Assembly: GCA_034509495.1 (NCBI GenBank)
Contig: CM067520.1
Coordinates: forward strand, 23,742,803 to 23,806,802
Direction: 5' to 3'
Source of the DNA: Acestrorhynchus altus
Lineage: Eukaryota > Chordata > Actinopteri > Characiformes > Acestrorhynchidae
DNA length: 64,000 bases
Shown: positions 25,001-36,040 of the stretch, piece after piece
How positions within the stretch are numbered: the stretch's first letter is position 1
Layout of the letters: each line of letters starts with the position of its first letter
Made by a program: the position numbers and the translations under genes
The notes under the pieces: model-generated
What the model was told of the DNA's origin: nothing
The model's database searches: none
The model's input: the letters and a program-made list of their open reading frames with translations, nothing else

Positions 25001-25255
25001 AAAGCCATACGGTGTTTCACGATTAAATAATTAAAATTAAAATGCGGCGCTCAAAATCCATTTACAAAATAAAAGTCGTTTTATTAAATTAAAAAAAAGT
25101 AATAAACCGCTCAAAATATCAAACAAATATTCCCCTTTCAAATGAACAATTTTCAGTGAATTTTTGATGGTTAATCTTTACGGTTCTAAAGTTTTCTTCT
25201 GTTACATACCCGCACCCTCCTGTCGGACACTTGTTGGCTTCTCCGTCCCCTCCAT
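14933..25255 (-). CDS. rabep2: Rab GTPase-binding effector protein 2 (rabaptin family), 13 coding exons
   Basis: Coiled-coil effector of early-endosomal Rab5. Coding exons in transcript order (high to low): 25255-25210, 23306-23136, 22105-22017, 20051-19680, 18804-18709, 17747-17649, 17502-17389, 17304-17226, 17122-17111 (12 nt), 16448-16393, 15972-15874, 15793-15677, 15037-14933; frames join to 484 residues plus TGA. Start MEGTEKPTSV is a good ATG in a GC-rich first exon. Diagnostic matches to rabaptin-2 are LVSTGTLVPEAIYLPPPGHR in the large fourth exon, ERLRIEIVNLKEQLE, the C-terminal QVQRDFV-like block (AVQRDFVQLSQSLQ) and VKLEQIRQAESLDQVR, the Rab5-binding end. Heptad-rich coils flank a Ser/Pro-rich hinge. 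Human RABEP2 is 569 residues as I recall; here a coil between exon 3 and exon 4 appears absent. Tail to tail with atp2a1. Confidence 0.95.
15070..15535. mobile_element. Palindromic element copy (family P) in the last rabep2 intron
   Basis: Starts with 'agccattgcattatgacca' and runs through 'ggaccccacaggaccaccac', 'cagcagtgctgctggagtg' and the reverse-complement 'actccagcagcactgctg'. Its two halves are mutually complementary. The right terminus appears lost. Non-coding. Confidence 0.75.
15838..16010. repeat. (CA)n microsatellites flanking a rabep2 exon
   Basis: CA runs at about 15838-15868 and 15976-16009 flank the 99-bp exon at 15874-15972 on both sides, starting within a few bases of the splice sites. 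The minus-strand reading frame 'CVCVCVC' through them is not protein. Confidence 0.9.
16046..16230. mobile_element. Half copy of family T element
   Basis: Starts with the terminal motif CACTATGTGGCCAAATATTT, then 'gtggacaccccttctaatga' and 'gcaaatgcacacacagcttg', matching the terminal half of the complete copies. Truncated at about 16230, within a rabep2 intron. Confidence 0.75.
18055..18465. mobile_element. Possible short inverted-repeat element in a rabep2 intron
   Basis: Sequence contains 'ccaggtgttttcacac' near the left edge and 'gctgttttcacaccaactt' near the right, with internal complementary pieces. This resembles non-autonomous hAT-type elements of fish, but target duplications were not identified, so boundaries and class are uncertain. 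Confidence 0.35.
18935..19300 (+). mobile_element. Tc1-like transposase remnant (catalytic C-terminal part)
   Basis: One frame reads VQRDDARPHTA and then SSPDLSLIENVWDAIGRS, the second and third parts of the DDE catalytic core of Tc1-type transposases (DNARPH and SPDLxPIExxWD motifs). There is no start codon or N-terminal domain and the frame ends near 19195, so the element is truncated. It is antisense to rabep2, in the intron between exons at 18709-18804 and 19680-20051. Confidence 0.85.
20297..20548 (+). mobile_element. 3' end of a LINE retrotransposon (L2/CR1-like)
   Basis: A short frame ends SLIVFKRRLKTHLFQEYLTP, the C-terminal signature of fish non-LTR reverse-transcriptase ORFs. It is followed by a 3' UTR ending in 'gaaatgacgtaaatgtaaat', the short-repeat tail of these elements. 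Only the 3' end is present, as expected for 5'-truncated LINE insertions. It lies in a rabep2 intron, antisense to the gene. Confidence 0.7.
21279..21722. mobile_element. Complete family T element with ~30-bp terminal inverted repeats
   Basis: Left end CACTATATGTCCAAATGTTT followed by 'gtggacaccc'; right end 'gtgtcccaatacttttgtcc' then 'atattgcgt', its imperfect reverse complement. Length about 444 bp and no transposase, so it is non-autonomous (MITE-like). The orientation is opposite to the copy at 51712. It lies in the rabep2 intron between exons 3 and 4. Confidence 0.8.
21800..21935. mobile_element. Interspersed repeat fragment (family Q, reversed)
   Basis: Contains 'ggttgtcctcttgtggagaa', 'taggtactgaccactgcata' and 'cccacaagacctgc', the reverse complement of blocks at about 8150-8260. 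Lies just downstream (transcript sense) of the rabep2 exon at 22017-22105. Confidence 0.6.
23628..24075. mobile_element. Non-autonomous DNA element with terminal inverted repeats
   Basis: Left end 'ataggccttttccaccaaaa' and right end 'ttggttgaaaaagcctat' are complementary. Inside, 'gaactggttcc' near the left mirrors 'gaaccagaactgaac' near the right. About 450 bp, non-coding, in rabep2 intron 1. Confidence 0.65.
24390..24550. mobile_element. Fragment of an interspersed repeat also seen near 52500
   Basis: 'gggccgccctatcc', 'atcaagggcacttcagtcat' and 'tgccggttcaggggttcaaa' match a repeat I recall as very common in fish genomes, in which a GGCAGCCCTATT-type block is followed by a 'caagggcacttcagtc' block. 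The preceding portion of the same repeat type is visible at 52500-52660. Not a tRNA gene; no cloverleaf could be drawn. Confidence 0.5.
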
Positions 25256-25640
25256 TCCTAAAGCTCCCGAACTACACCCGTCTCCCCCGTCTCAGCTCAG
25301 CATGAGACCCACTGGGCTGTCCTGGCGTCAGGACCGATCGGAACCGGGTCTGGACCTGCTCCGACTGCGCGGAGGAAACTGCTGCGGATGTTACACAACC
25401 ATCCTTCCTCCTAAAGCCCCTGAGCCTCCGCGCTCAGAAACAGACCTAAAATCCCGCCTAGGGCTTAGTCCCGAGCCTACAGGACAGAAGAAGTCCACAC
25501 TAGACCCAAAAACTGTCAGACTGTTCCCCGAACTCGGGTTCTAACGCACTTCTGAGACGGGCGCCGTGTTGACATGACGTTCCAGGGCAGCGCTAGTGCG
25601 CATGCGCAAAGGCACATGGCCTCGTGTTTGGATGTGTCTC
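25256..25640 (-). promoter_or_regulatory. rabep2: rabep2 promoter and 5' UTR region with NRF1 site
   Basis: The DNA just upstream of the rabep2 start codon becomes GC- and CpG-richer than the neighbouring introns. It contains a perfect palindromic NRF1-type site, TGCGCATGCGCA, at 25597-25608 and a CRE-like 'atgacgt' at 25574-25580. A TATA box is not evident, typical of housekeeping CpG-type promoters. The transcription start is inferred to lie between about 25300 and 25600. The 126-codon plus-strand frame here is an antisense shadow. Confidence 0.6.
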
Positions 25641-27610
25641 CCTATGAGTGGGCGATCAGGGGCGTAGCACCAAATTCTGGGCCCGGTACACAAGCAGTGG
25701 CCATGGGCTCCCCATCAACACCACCATCAATACCCCCAACATTTATGATCTTTAAACCATTAATATATAAAGCAAAATAAAAGTTCTTCTCAAGTGCCCC
25801 CCACTAGGGGGACTGGTAAGTCACTTTTCACCCCACTAAACCATCAAGTAATACCAAGGGTTATATATCCCAATAGGGTGAATATAGAGGGCGATTCAGG
25901 TCAGTTCAATATCATGCAGGGTAGGGGTTCTCAAACCGTGGGCCATCAAGCACTTTAAGGGTCCGCAGGGTTATTTTGTCAGGGGAGAATGTAGTCCAGG
26001 GATGGGGAACCCAGGATTCCTTTTGTGGTTTTGCCACCCAACCACTCCTGATTCAATTCACCTGTAGCCTGTATTCCCAGGGACCCTTGGTCTGCTGGAG
26101 CAGGGAAATCAGCCAATTGTGCTGGACTCAGGCCCTTGGTTCCCCACCCCTGCAGTAGTCCATAGTGGGCCAGTAAAGCCACATAAAATCAGAAGAGTCT
26201 ATGTGGAAGAAAATAGTACAAGTGAAAAGTGAAAGATCAATCATGTTTAAACTATGAACATTATATAAACATTAATAAAAATGCACAAACATGGCAGAAC
26301 AGAAGGCAAATGAAATGCATGTTATGCTTTCGTGCACCGTGAGGTGGAAAAGGTTCAGAACCCCTGATATTAGATTTCTTCAAAGTACTGCAAAAAATAC
26401 AGTGTTCACTTGTAAATGTTCTCCATAATGAGAGCCTATCTGGGTCCACAATGTTAGACATTTACATGACTATATTATCAACCGCAGAAATGCCACGTCA
26501 AATACTATTGAATAAAAGCTGAATTCGTTCCTGCTGGACAAAACATCCTGGCCAGATGCATCTGGTTGACCAGCATAGGCTTTGTTTTTGTTTGACCTAC
26601 AAGTACGATTAACCATTACCAAGCTAGTTTACCAGAATGCCTAAGCTTGACCAGCAAAGTTATGCTGGTCAACCAGCACAAACAAACATTAAAGTTAGCT
26701 AACCAGTACAAGCAAGACCAAGCTGGTCAACCAGTATCACCAAGTATAATCAAATTCAACACATATGTCAATCAAGGGCTGGTTAACCAGCTAGTCTATT
26801 AGTATAGGTTAATTATATATTATTAGAATATTATATATTAGACACCAGGTCTTCTGGACGTGATGTGTGACACTGAAACATTGATCATGGGAGCAGACCA
26901 CAGTGCCACCACACACGGATTTGCTGCTCTCCAAGACAAAAGCAAGACTTGTTAATAAAGAGGACATTTTGCAGTCATTCTGAGTGACTCCATGAGTTTC
27001 ACACCATTGCAATTGGATTCCTACTTGGTGCAACTATTTAACAATGAATGTAAAAATATACACCCACAAACTCCCACTATATAGACAAAGCATTGAGTGG
27101 GACATCCCGTACTGAATCCACAAGCATTAATATGAAGCTGGTGCCCCTTTGCAGCTCTAATAGCAGGTTTGTTATTGATCAGCAGAGTGTTGGAGATGTT
27201 TGTGCACTTCAGCACTCAGTGATCCCACTCTAACTTTGCCTGATCTGACACTTTGTGGCTGAGCTGCTGTGGTTCCTAAACACTTCTACTTGTCAATACA
27301 ATCGCTCACAGTTGATCAAATCGTGGAATAGAGGACAGAAGAAATTTTCACCAACTCAGTGCAATGGTGGCATCCTCTTACAGTAGCACACTGGAATATA
27401 AATATATGCACAATCAGTGTAAAAGTAATGCCTCAGTGTAATCCTGCTGATCCTCAGTGTGAGAAGAGTGGCCTACACGAACAGAGGAAATGTAACAGGA
27501 AGTAGATCGCTGAATATCCCTCAATGATTCAAACTAAGGAACCTCTGGAGAGGCTTCAGATGTCTGATGACCCATTTATTCAATGGACAGATTTCAAAAC
27601 AGATACAGAG
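25641..27610. other. Intergenic spacer between rabep2 and the GTPase gene
   Basis: No gene recognised. About 26000-26150 carries an inverted arrangement ('gatggggaacccaggattcc' and 'cttggttccccacccctgca'), probably a small DNA element. About 26530-26800 is a diverged 'accagcataagctggtcaac' tandem repeat. Around 26850-27500 there are old repeat fragments only. Confidence 0.5.
26530..26800. repeat. 'Ctggt-caaccagcat' self-complementary tandem repeat
   Basis: Multiple spaced copies of 'accagc', 'gctggtcaaccag' and 'ggttgaccagcat' in both orientations. The unit is itself near-palindromic (CTGGT...ACCAG), so the array can form many small hairpins. Diverged and without a constant unit length. Confidence 0.6.
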
Positions 27611-27625
27611 TTTGTTTAAACTGCA

Positions 27626-27631
27626 TTTATT
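27626..27631 (-). terminator. Polyadenylation signal for the GTPase gene
   Basis: TTTATT on the plus strand (AATAAA in sense), about 645 nt beyond the stop codon at 28276-28278. The intervening 27632-28275 contains no recognised repeat and is a plausible 3' UTR. Confidence 0.5.
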
Positions 27632-28275
27632 ATTATTCTCATTATTACAAATTGTCTTGACTACAAAACAATAAGAGTAAAAATGGAAAAGCATACAAAC
27701 TAGGTCTTTCTATGACTTGTAAAACTTGGCAAAGCTCAGGGAATCAGAACAGATTTGAAAATACTATCATGAAAAAACACTGACCTTCATTAATTGTAGC
27801 CGTTGTATTAAAAACAGTGAGGTATACGTTTAAAGCGCAATGCATGATTGACTAACTGTAAAAAAGCACTACTGATGTACAAGCTTTCAGTCTCAACACA
27901 TGATGTGACCTTTTACATGGATCTTACAGCACGTAGATAGTCTGACAGATCAGACATTTACAAAGTACAGATAAAATCTATACAAGATAGAACAGTGCAT
28001 GCCTTTGCTGGAATGTCTTCCAAGTGCGTACGGAAACAGTAAACTCAACACGGTTCTGCTGGCTTTTAAAGGGGAAGTGGTTACTAAAACCTCCCCCATA
28101 ACAGTTGAAGAATGCTGAATAAGGTGTGACTTTTGGAAGGTGGTGCTGAGAAAGTGAAGTCTGTATAACCATTGGTCCTCTATAACGACAGAATGCTTAG
28201 TGGTACTTTAGTGGTTTCCTTCTTACTACTCCATCACTGCTCTTTCCTTTCACACCCATCCAATCCAAGCACATC

Positions 28276-28388
28276 TTAGTTTATATCCTGATCGCCAACA
28301 CTTTGCCGGAGGTACTGTTCATAGAGCTCTTTCTGTGGAAACAAGAGATTTTATATATATTATATACACACACAGACACACAGGGAAG

Positions 28389-28436
<48 letters not shown>

Positions 28437-29358
28437 TACTCATACCCCTTGAACCCCTCCACATTTTTGGATTTTATAGATAGAACTAATTTAAGAAGCA
28501 GTCAAGAGGCCCATGAACATCAGAGATCCACAGCTCAAGTGGGAGAATCTGTCCACAGGAGGACTTTGTTGTGGACTCCATAAATCTGACCTTTATGAAG
28601 CAGTGGCAAGAAGAAAGCCATTTTGATAGCAAGCCTTAAGTCGTCCTGTTTGCAGTTTACCACATGTAGGGGACAGCAAGTACGTGTTGGTCAATCACAT
28701 AGATGTATTTTAAGTTTGTGGATATAAACCTTTTCAAGTTGTGAATACACACACAGACACAAAGATGAAATTCTATTTTCATACTTCTTCACCAACACTG
28801 ACACAGACACACTCACACACATTACCTTTTTATTCTTCACCTCCTGCATATACTCCAGTTTTTCCTGCATCTGCCTCTTCTGTTTTCCTGAAAGAGTGGG
28901 CTTAGTGCTGCACATAGAAGAGAAAGTGATAGGTATGAAACATAGTATGAAGATAGTATGAAACAAAGCTTGTGCACGTGTGCCCACCTACACACAGGCT
29001 CACCCACCCACGCTATACTGACCGGGAGGAGAAATGAGAGAGGATGAGGAGGATAAAGGAGAGGAACACAAGGCCACCACAGACGTAGAGCTGCATTTGC
29101 ACAGACATGGACTCAAACACCCTCACTACTGGAGCCTAGAACAGAAAGAACACAGGATCAATAAGACCTACTCCTACATTACCTAGATCTTCAATCCTTA
29201 CCTAAACATCGTGTAAACTCACAGAGAACGTGCAAATGAACTGTTTTAGGAGCTCAATCACCGGTGTCTCACGTTCTGCAATGACAAAATGTCTAATGGT
29301 GCTTTTCCTTTGCATGGTACCTCCAGCACCATGTGATTTTGTGTATATGTTTTAAGGG

Positions 29359-29408
<50 letters not shown>

Positions 29409-30849
29409 GCAACATCCTTCCAGTTAAAGCTGATATCATCTTTTTCTTTTTTTTTTTATATTGAGCCGGCCTGGCTAGTTTGATTTCAAAACAGCTACCA
29501 AAGATTATTTACCACTAATTCTTTACTCACTTAGATAATAGATTTACTTAAAAACTAAATTTTAAAGATAATGTGATTTAAACTCTATAATCCAATAAAA
29601 CGCATTGCTTTTGTGTTTGTGACCTTAGCTATATTTCAGGAGGGAGCTGTTGTCCTGAAACAACAAAAACAAAATTGATGGAGTCCAGTAGTTTAGGTAC
29701 CATGCATTGAAAAATGTCATAACAGTCAGGACGTAATGGTACTTACTCATACTGAACCATCACCGCCTGGCACTGAAACTGGCCGTGACCTCTACATGTA
29801 GCTTATGATGCCGATTCAACAGAGGAGCATAAATTGACTTTCATAATGAGCAAAATCATTTGCTGTAGTGTGTTACATGCATTGTTCAATTCCTGCTTAT
29901 TCAGAATCCAGAGTCTCCTCTCATTCTGTGCTTAGTAAAGGACACTGAGGGTGAAGAAAAAAAGAAACTTTTCGGGAAATGAATTTCAATTCAGCTGATT
30001 TTTAAATTGGAGCTCAAATAAAACCTGGAAAGTGGTTTACATTAACAATTCGAGACCAGGACTGGACACAGCAAACTACATTCATAAGTCATCTCTACAA
30101 TATCTACAAACCTAAACACAAAGATACAGGCTTACCAGATAGAGTGAGAGCACCTCAGTGCCATGATCACCTAGTACCATGTCCAGCATCTCCTTGGACA
30201 GGCTGCCCAGTACTAAAGCACACAGCATCAGTATGGGGACAGAAAAACCCAGCAGCCCAAAAAAACAGCCCTTACAGCGGGCTCGGCGGTTCTCAATGCT
30301 GCACTGCCTACATGAACGAGAGCACAAAATGACAGTAAGAGAGGAGAACTTGCACTGTTTGGACAAATGCACACACACAAAGGTGAATGATAAGGCTGTT
30401 GCTGTGTTACCGGTCACTGTTAAGTGTGTCTGTAATCGCCTCAGAGATGAGCTCGCAGTCCTTTTCCAACGAGTTGAGTGTGTTCTGCACCGTCTGGTTG
30501 ATCGTCTTTTCTATGGTGCGGCACACCTCCTCTATCTGATTGACACATCGACTGGGCTGTGGACACAACCAGAGAGCATGTGTGTAATCTGAATTCAACA
30601 TGATTTCTTAATCATACCAAAGAACAAGAGCATGTACAACATTTCTAGTTATTATGGGTGTAAATCGCCGTAAATATCAGGGCTATTCATATACCTTGTT
30701 GGGATTTGGGACATAAATAGTAGGCATGTCGAAACCACATTTGTTGAGTCCTGGGCGTTTGCACAGCTCCTGTACAATCTGCATCATCACTCTCTGAAAT
30801 AAACAAAGCATGTTTAATCAAAACCATGAAGAATAAAATAAATAAATAA

Positions 30850-30893
<44 letters not shown>

Positions 30894-33800
30894 GAAACAG
30901 ACCTGTCTGTCAGACTCTCCTCCAGCTTCGTCAGCTTTGCTGAGGTAAAAGCGGAGGCGATCTCCATGCTTTTCATTCAGCATCTCCACAATGTTGAGTG
31001 TGCGTTTGCAGAGAGCCTGACCCATCGGGTCAAAGAACACCAGGATCAAATCACACAAATCACCTACAGAGAATAAACAAGATCATAAACACAATAAAAT
31101 GACACGTCTAAAAAGTAGACTTTGATTTTTATCCAGTAGGACACTAATATTACAATCAGTACAAATAGTGGAACATTTTCACTGCATGGCACCTACACTG
31201 CTCTGCTCTGCTCATTTTTTACTTTTCCATTTGGCAAATTTGATGCTAGGTACTATTTTCATACCTGCTCAGTTATTGATCAGAGCGAGCCAAATCGGGG
31301 CCAAAATGCAATGTGTAAACTGATCAGAGAGAATAGTTATAATAGTCTGTAAAGCTGGGCAATACAGACAAAAAAGAAACAAACAAACAAAAAAATAAAA
31401 ATAAAAATCAATTTATTACCTCAGCCCTAATATGCTGTTTAGGCTTCTGTGTCAAAATGTGAAGCTGCCAATTGAACATCCTTACAGATTCACATCAACT
31501 TTCTTCACAGTAAAGGTAATATATTTTTTATAACAGGATATAAATGCCTTTGAATAAAGCATTTTCTCAAAATTGAGACACAGAAGGGAATATATTACTT
31601 GTGTGCCTGTCAAGTTAAATAGTTTTGAAGACCAAAGCAACTTAAGAACATGATGCTGATGGAGCTCGTTACCAAAAGTGATCTATTTACCACAATTTCT
31701 TTATTTGACTCTTAATTGTGGCTTTAAAAAAATATTTTTAAATCCAGGAACCTGTTCAAATAACATTATTCAGAATCTATAAACCTGGAAAACCCATTGC
31801 TTTAGCATGGTTTGAGCATTAAAATTACCAGCTACATTAAAGGGGAAAGCTGTGCTAGTGGAACAAACCAGACATGAGATGATAAAAAGCAAAAAGAGTC
31901 TGTAAGTGTCTCATGCAGAGGAAAAGGGCCATAACATCCCTACAAAACTCAGTGTTCATTAAAACATCTCCAAAACTCTCCTAATGGGAGACTGATATTT
32001 ATAGTTCATCAACACTGCTTTGGTAAACCACTGCTTAATGATGTTAAATCAGGTGTGCTGATGATGGAATTGAACACACGCTGGCTGTTGGCATCCAGAA
32101 GAAATCAAAAATCAACGGAGATCAAACGTACCGAGCCAAAGGACAGCCTGGTCCACATCAAAGGGGTATTTCATATCGCCGTCCACCAGTCCAGGAGTGT
32201 CCACAAAGGTCACCAAGCTGAAACGCTTCTGCCGAGAAGTGCAGATCTCAGTGCCGAGGTACTCAGACACACCTGAGCAAGAAGCAATTTCAGAGGTTTA
32301 CTGAATGATTAGTTCAATGTTTGGAAAAAAAAAATATTTTATTAAAAATATAACAAACCTTTAAACTCCTGAAGGGGTTTAAAGTGAGGATAAAGGTGGA
32401 GGGTTGCATTTCCCTAAAGGAAAGAAAGAAGAGGTCAAACCAAAGGCAGTAAAGCACCAATGAGCATAATAAGCGAACTTCTTATACAGTATTTACCGTA
32501 AGAGACTCCCTTTTACGACCACTAGTCACAAAAGTGAAGCCCTGGGTCTCAATTGCAACTCCAGTCCTTTGGATGTGCTCTTCTATATACCTTAAATGAA
32601 ACATCAGAATGAGAAACAGACAGTAAACACAAACACCCAGAACCACAAACCATTGGCTTAAGGAACCCAGCGTTTACTCAACCACATAACTCAAGACCTG
32701 ACCAGATAATTAGAAACCTGCACCTTCTGGCTCCACCTGGCTATCTTAGAGGTTTTAGACTCTAGTTCAAATGTTGCCATGTGTAATTTGTACCAGACAT
32801 CCACCAGTCCTTCATCAGTGGTTAGTGTGGGACCATGTAATGACTGGATATTTCTACACATGACGTCAACTTATATCTTTAATTCTGTTTCCCTGCTCTA
32901 AATGATATCAGGAGCGCAGTTAGAATGGTTTAGAGTATGATCACTACTTCCAGACCTGCAGAGCAGGGTTTGGAGACTGAAGTAATGAAGGTCCAGTTTC
33001 AGTTGAAGGTCTGGCTTTGTTCAGACTGGTAGCTGAAACCCCATTTTATTCACTACGTGCTATTTAAAGCAGCATTCTGCAAGAATGATTATTTCTTGCT
33101 TGTGGGCTCCCCCTACAGTCAAGAAAAGGAATGTATACTTTGAGTCACCTCAAAAGGACATGCATTTCAAATGCATTTTACAATCTGAGACATACAGAAC
33201 CATCACAGAAAGTGAGAAGCATGTGGACGGAGTAGGAACAATAGGGGTGCTACTCTCACCGTTTCAGGCCAGTGGAGCATCAACATCACTTTGAATCTGC
33301 TATTTTAAGATGAAAAATATTACATAATGTTGCTCTGAGCAGGACAGGTTTCCTGAAGTCTTAAGATAATCAGATTCAAGCCCCATTTATCTGTGGCTCA
33401 ACCATTCAGAACTGCGGTCTTAACTCCCCACTCTTCTCAACCCAGGACCAGGAGGGTCCCTGCTCGCACCACACCCGATTCAACTAAGCTCAAAAACAAC
33501 GCTTTCACAGTTGCATGGGAGCAGGGTTGAGAAATGCTGGACTAGACCCATGACTATGACCACTGGGCTGGCGAACATGTTATGCCTGACACTACAGGTG
33601 CCCAATCTCATTCACAAAGGACCACCATGGCTGTAGAGTTTGCTATAAACAAGCAGAAAACCAGATAAACTGTATGAAGCCTGAAGCTACTCGAATAAAC
33701 AAGCTGAGTGAGGTTTGCCACTGCTTGGTTAGGAATGAACATCTACAGCCACACCTGTCTTTACTGAGAACCCCTGCTCTAAAGGGGTCTAGAACTCCAA

Positions 33801-36017
33801 GTGTCCGAACTTGGGGAACTGTTTCGACTGACCAGAAATGGTGCCCTTACTTTACCTGACTGCATTCATCTGTTGCAAACCAGGTTTAGTGGGCGTGTCA
33901 AACTATGTGACAGCAGGAAATGAGAAGGACCTCAAACAGTTTCCAACAAGTGGATGGTGAGGACAGCCTGAGGCGACTTGACTAAACCAGATGAGTGACG
34001 TTTGCTCCTGCTTGGTCAGGCATGAACATCTACAGCCACACCTGCTTTTTACAGATAAAGTCTGTAACTGAACGTGTAAACTATACAGTGGAGTTATATA
34101 TCAGAGGGGTAGAGGTCCAGGTCTTGCATGCAGGAATCCAGGAATCCATCTCCCTTAGTCAACCGATTTGAAGACGTTCCAAGGAATTTACAATTTACTC
34201 AAGGAAAAAAGGGAACTAGGCTTTACCCAAGTGGTCTGAACTGGGGAACGGTTTATTTTTTGTTTACCTTTTTATTACCTTGTTTAGTGGGCGAGTCAAA
34301 CTCTGCTGGATGCCTGCATTGAGGGTCCAGTCCTGATGGCACCCCACCGATGCATTGGCTCACTCGAGCCACGCTGGAGTCGTAGCTGTGTATCCTACAC
34401 TCACATTCTCATACTCGCTTTCACTTCAGCTATAGTTCGTTATTTTACTCTTTCTGTCCAGCTTTATTTCTTGATGTCATTCTGTTGTTTCATACTGCAG
34501 TGCTATTATTATGTCGACTAGAAGAGGATGGGCTTCCCTTTGGAGTCCTTCCCTTCCCTTTTGGCTTTTCCTGCCACTGTCACATATTGGCTCCTCAAAA
34601 GAGACTCAGACCCGAAGGGCTACATAAATACACTTTGATGGTCAAGACCCCTGTTTTATAGGACAGATGGACATCAGAATGACCTCCAACAATGGCTTTG
34701 TTAACACGCATACTAATAATCCGTTAAAAATCCAACTAATTGATCAGTCGGAATAGAATATGTCCACGTATACACTTCAATCGGAATAGAGTAGTCCAAT
34801 TGAGGCCATTCCGATTAGATTTAGATAATCCATTAAATAGACTTCTAGAAGTCTGGGCATCCCTGCTTAGACTGCTGCCCCTGTGACTCGGCCCCAGATA
34901 AGCGGTGGAAGATGGATGGCATTAAATAGAGGCCATGTAAACACCTGTATCCGATTACATTACCTCCAGAAAGTTCAAGTACATTGCTCATATCTGCCCG
35001 ATATGACAGTTTGAGTACGGTCATCTTGACGGCCATAAAGCACACAGCAACAAGTTTCTCAGACAAGTATTTGATCAAATGAAGAACACAAACTGAGGAC
35101 GTTGGGTTTGCTGAGGACATGCTGGAAAACTTTAACGAAGGTACGCAGGTGGGCATTTTGGGGGAAGGTGGGTGATACCCTGCCGAAAAGCCCAGCTGAA
35201 GACCAATGGTGAAAGTGGTTGAAAAGCTGGTCATCTAGACAGATCTGCAGACCATGCTGCCTTTGACTGCAGTCATACTTGGTGATGCTGCTCAAACAGC
35301 AGGGCACGTCGGCCCATCGGTTGGTCTGGCTTATTCGTAGTGGTGGTGCACGTTGGTCATTTTGGATGGGACTCCTTGCAGTGTGTATATAAAGACAGAT
35401 TCATCAGATCAGACCAGCCAGGTCTGAATATAGGCTTGGATTGGCTTAACCGGATTGGTGGAGGGTGAGGAGGGTGTGTGTGTGAATATACATACCAGTT
35501 GATGAAGGAGCTCTTCCCAGCTGAGTGGTTCCCCATCAGCATGACCGTGATCTTTTTGCGAGGTGGCAGCAGGGTCACCCCAACAGACTGGGCAATAGTT
35601 ATCAGACCTAAAGAGACCAAAACATGCAGGGGATTAAAACCAGGACTTAATCCCTTCCCCAGACTCGGTCTAAACACTGGTTTAAGTCGGTCCAGACCAG
35701 TAAACGAACACATTCCTGTGTTAAAGTGTGATAACAGTGGGTTCAGTTAAGCTGGGCTTAAAGAATGTAAACAGACCAGTTTCCATTACTGAACTGGACC
35801 GTTAGACAGCACCGTTATGACCAGTACCCGCCCCAGAGGCGGTCAGAGACACGTTTAAGGGGAAAGGAGTAAACTCAGAGGTTTGGGGTTTGAACTCACC
35901 ACCGTCAGACTGGGTGTACAGGCTGTGACAGTCCCGGAGAATCCGCTCGTCACAGGACGCGCTGCCCTGGACCGAGTCGGCGTTCGCCCCGCCGCGGCTC
36001 CGCACCTTCCCGGACAT
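28276..36017 (-). CDS. Dynamin/EHD/sarcalumenin-like GTPase with C-terminal membrane segments, 12 coding exons
   Basis: Exons in transcript order: 36017-35900, 35607-35496, 32590-32497, 32413-32359, 32272-32132, 31063-30903, 30793-30695, 30556-30411, 30307-30136, 29135-29023, 28907-28826, 28332-28276; frames join to 449 residues plus TAA. G1 P-loop GNHSAGKS at residues 65-72, switch-type G3 DTPG at 151-154, G4 SKAD at 215-218 in the LRFYLSKADEAG context typical of EHD and sarcalumenin GTPases. After the G domain come helices, a Cys-containing segment (RRARCKGC, about 315-322) and two hydrophobic stretches (about 322-345 and 383-402) separated by about 37 residues. A charged helix KQKRQMQEKLEYMQEVKNKK follows. 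No EH domain or signal peptide is seen. A membrane-anchored, nucleotide-driven scaffold is inferred. I do not recognise a named orthologue; the sequence diverges clearly from sarcalumenin. Confidence 0.9.
28388..28434. repeat. Poly(A) run in the last GTPase intron
   Basis: About 47 A residues, 56 bp upstream (transcript sense) of the last exon. In sense this is poly(T), next to the acceptor side, and could extend the pyrimidine tract. A similar run lies at about 30853-30891, just 3' of exon 6 in transcript sense. Both may be retrotransposition scars or simple slippage products. Confidence 0.85.
29295..29725. mobile_element. Non-autonomous DNA element with inverted ends, containing (TAA)n
   Basis: Left end 'tggtgcttttcctttgcatg' then 'gtacc'; right end 'taggtaccatgcattgaaaa', its imperfect reverse complement. 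Inside are a (TAA)n microsatellite (about 29360-29405) and unique sequence. Located in the intron between GTPase exons 9 and 10. Confidence 0.6.
33300..35460. other. Large GTPase intron 2 contents: duplications and repeats
   Basis: The intron spans 32591-35495. About 33698-33765 recurs diverged at about 33984-34052 (block 'gaacatctacagccacacct'), and 'tttagtgggcgtgtcaaac' near 33880 recurs near 34280, so an approximately 300-400-bp unit was duplicated in tandem. Around 34690-34960 lie pieces like 'attccgattag' and 'tgtatccgattacatt', which look like a DNA element related to 44690-45270. No exon was seen. Confidence 0.5.
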
Positions 36018-36040
36018 CAGAAGAAGCTCCCAGCCCGCCT

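Noticed and set aside
25164..25544. 126-codon plus-strand frame over the rabep2 first exon
   Set aside because: Antisense shadow in GC-rich promoter DNA; no recognisable protein and the opposite strand has a supported start codon.
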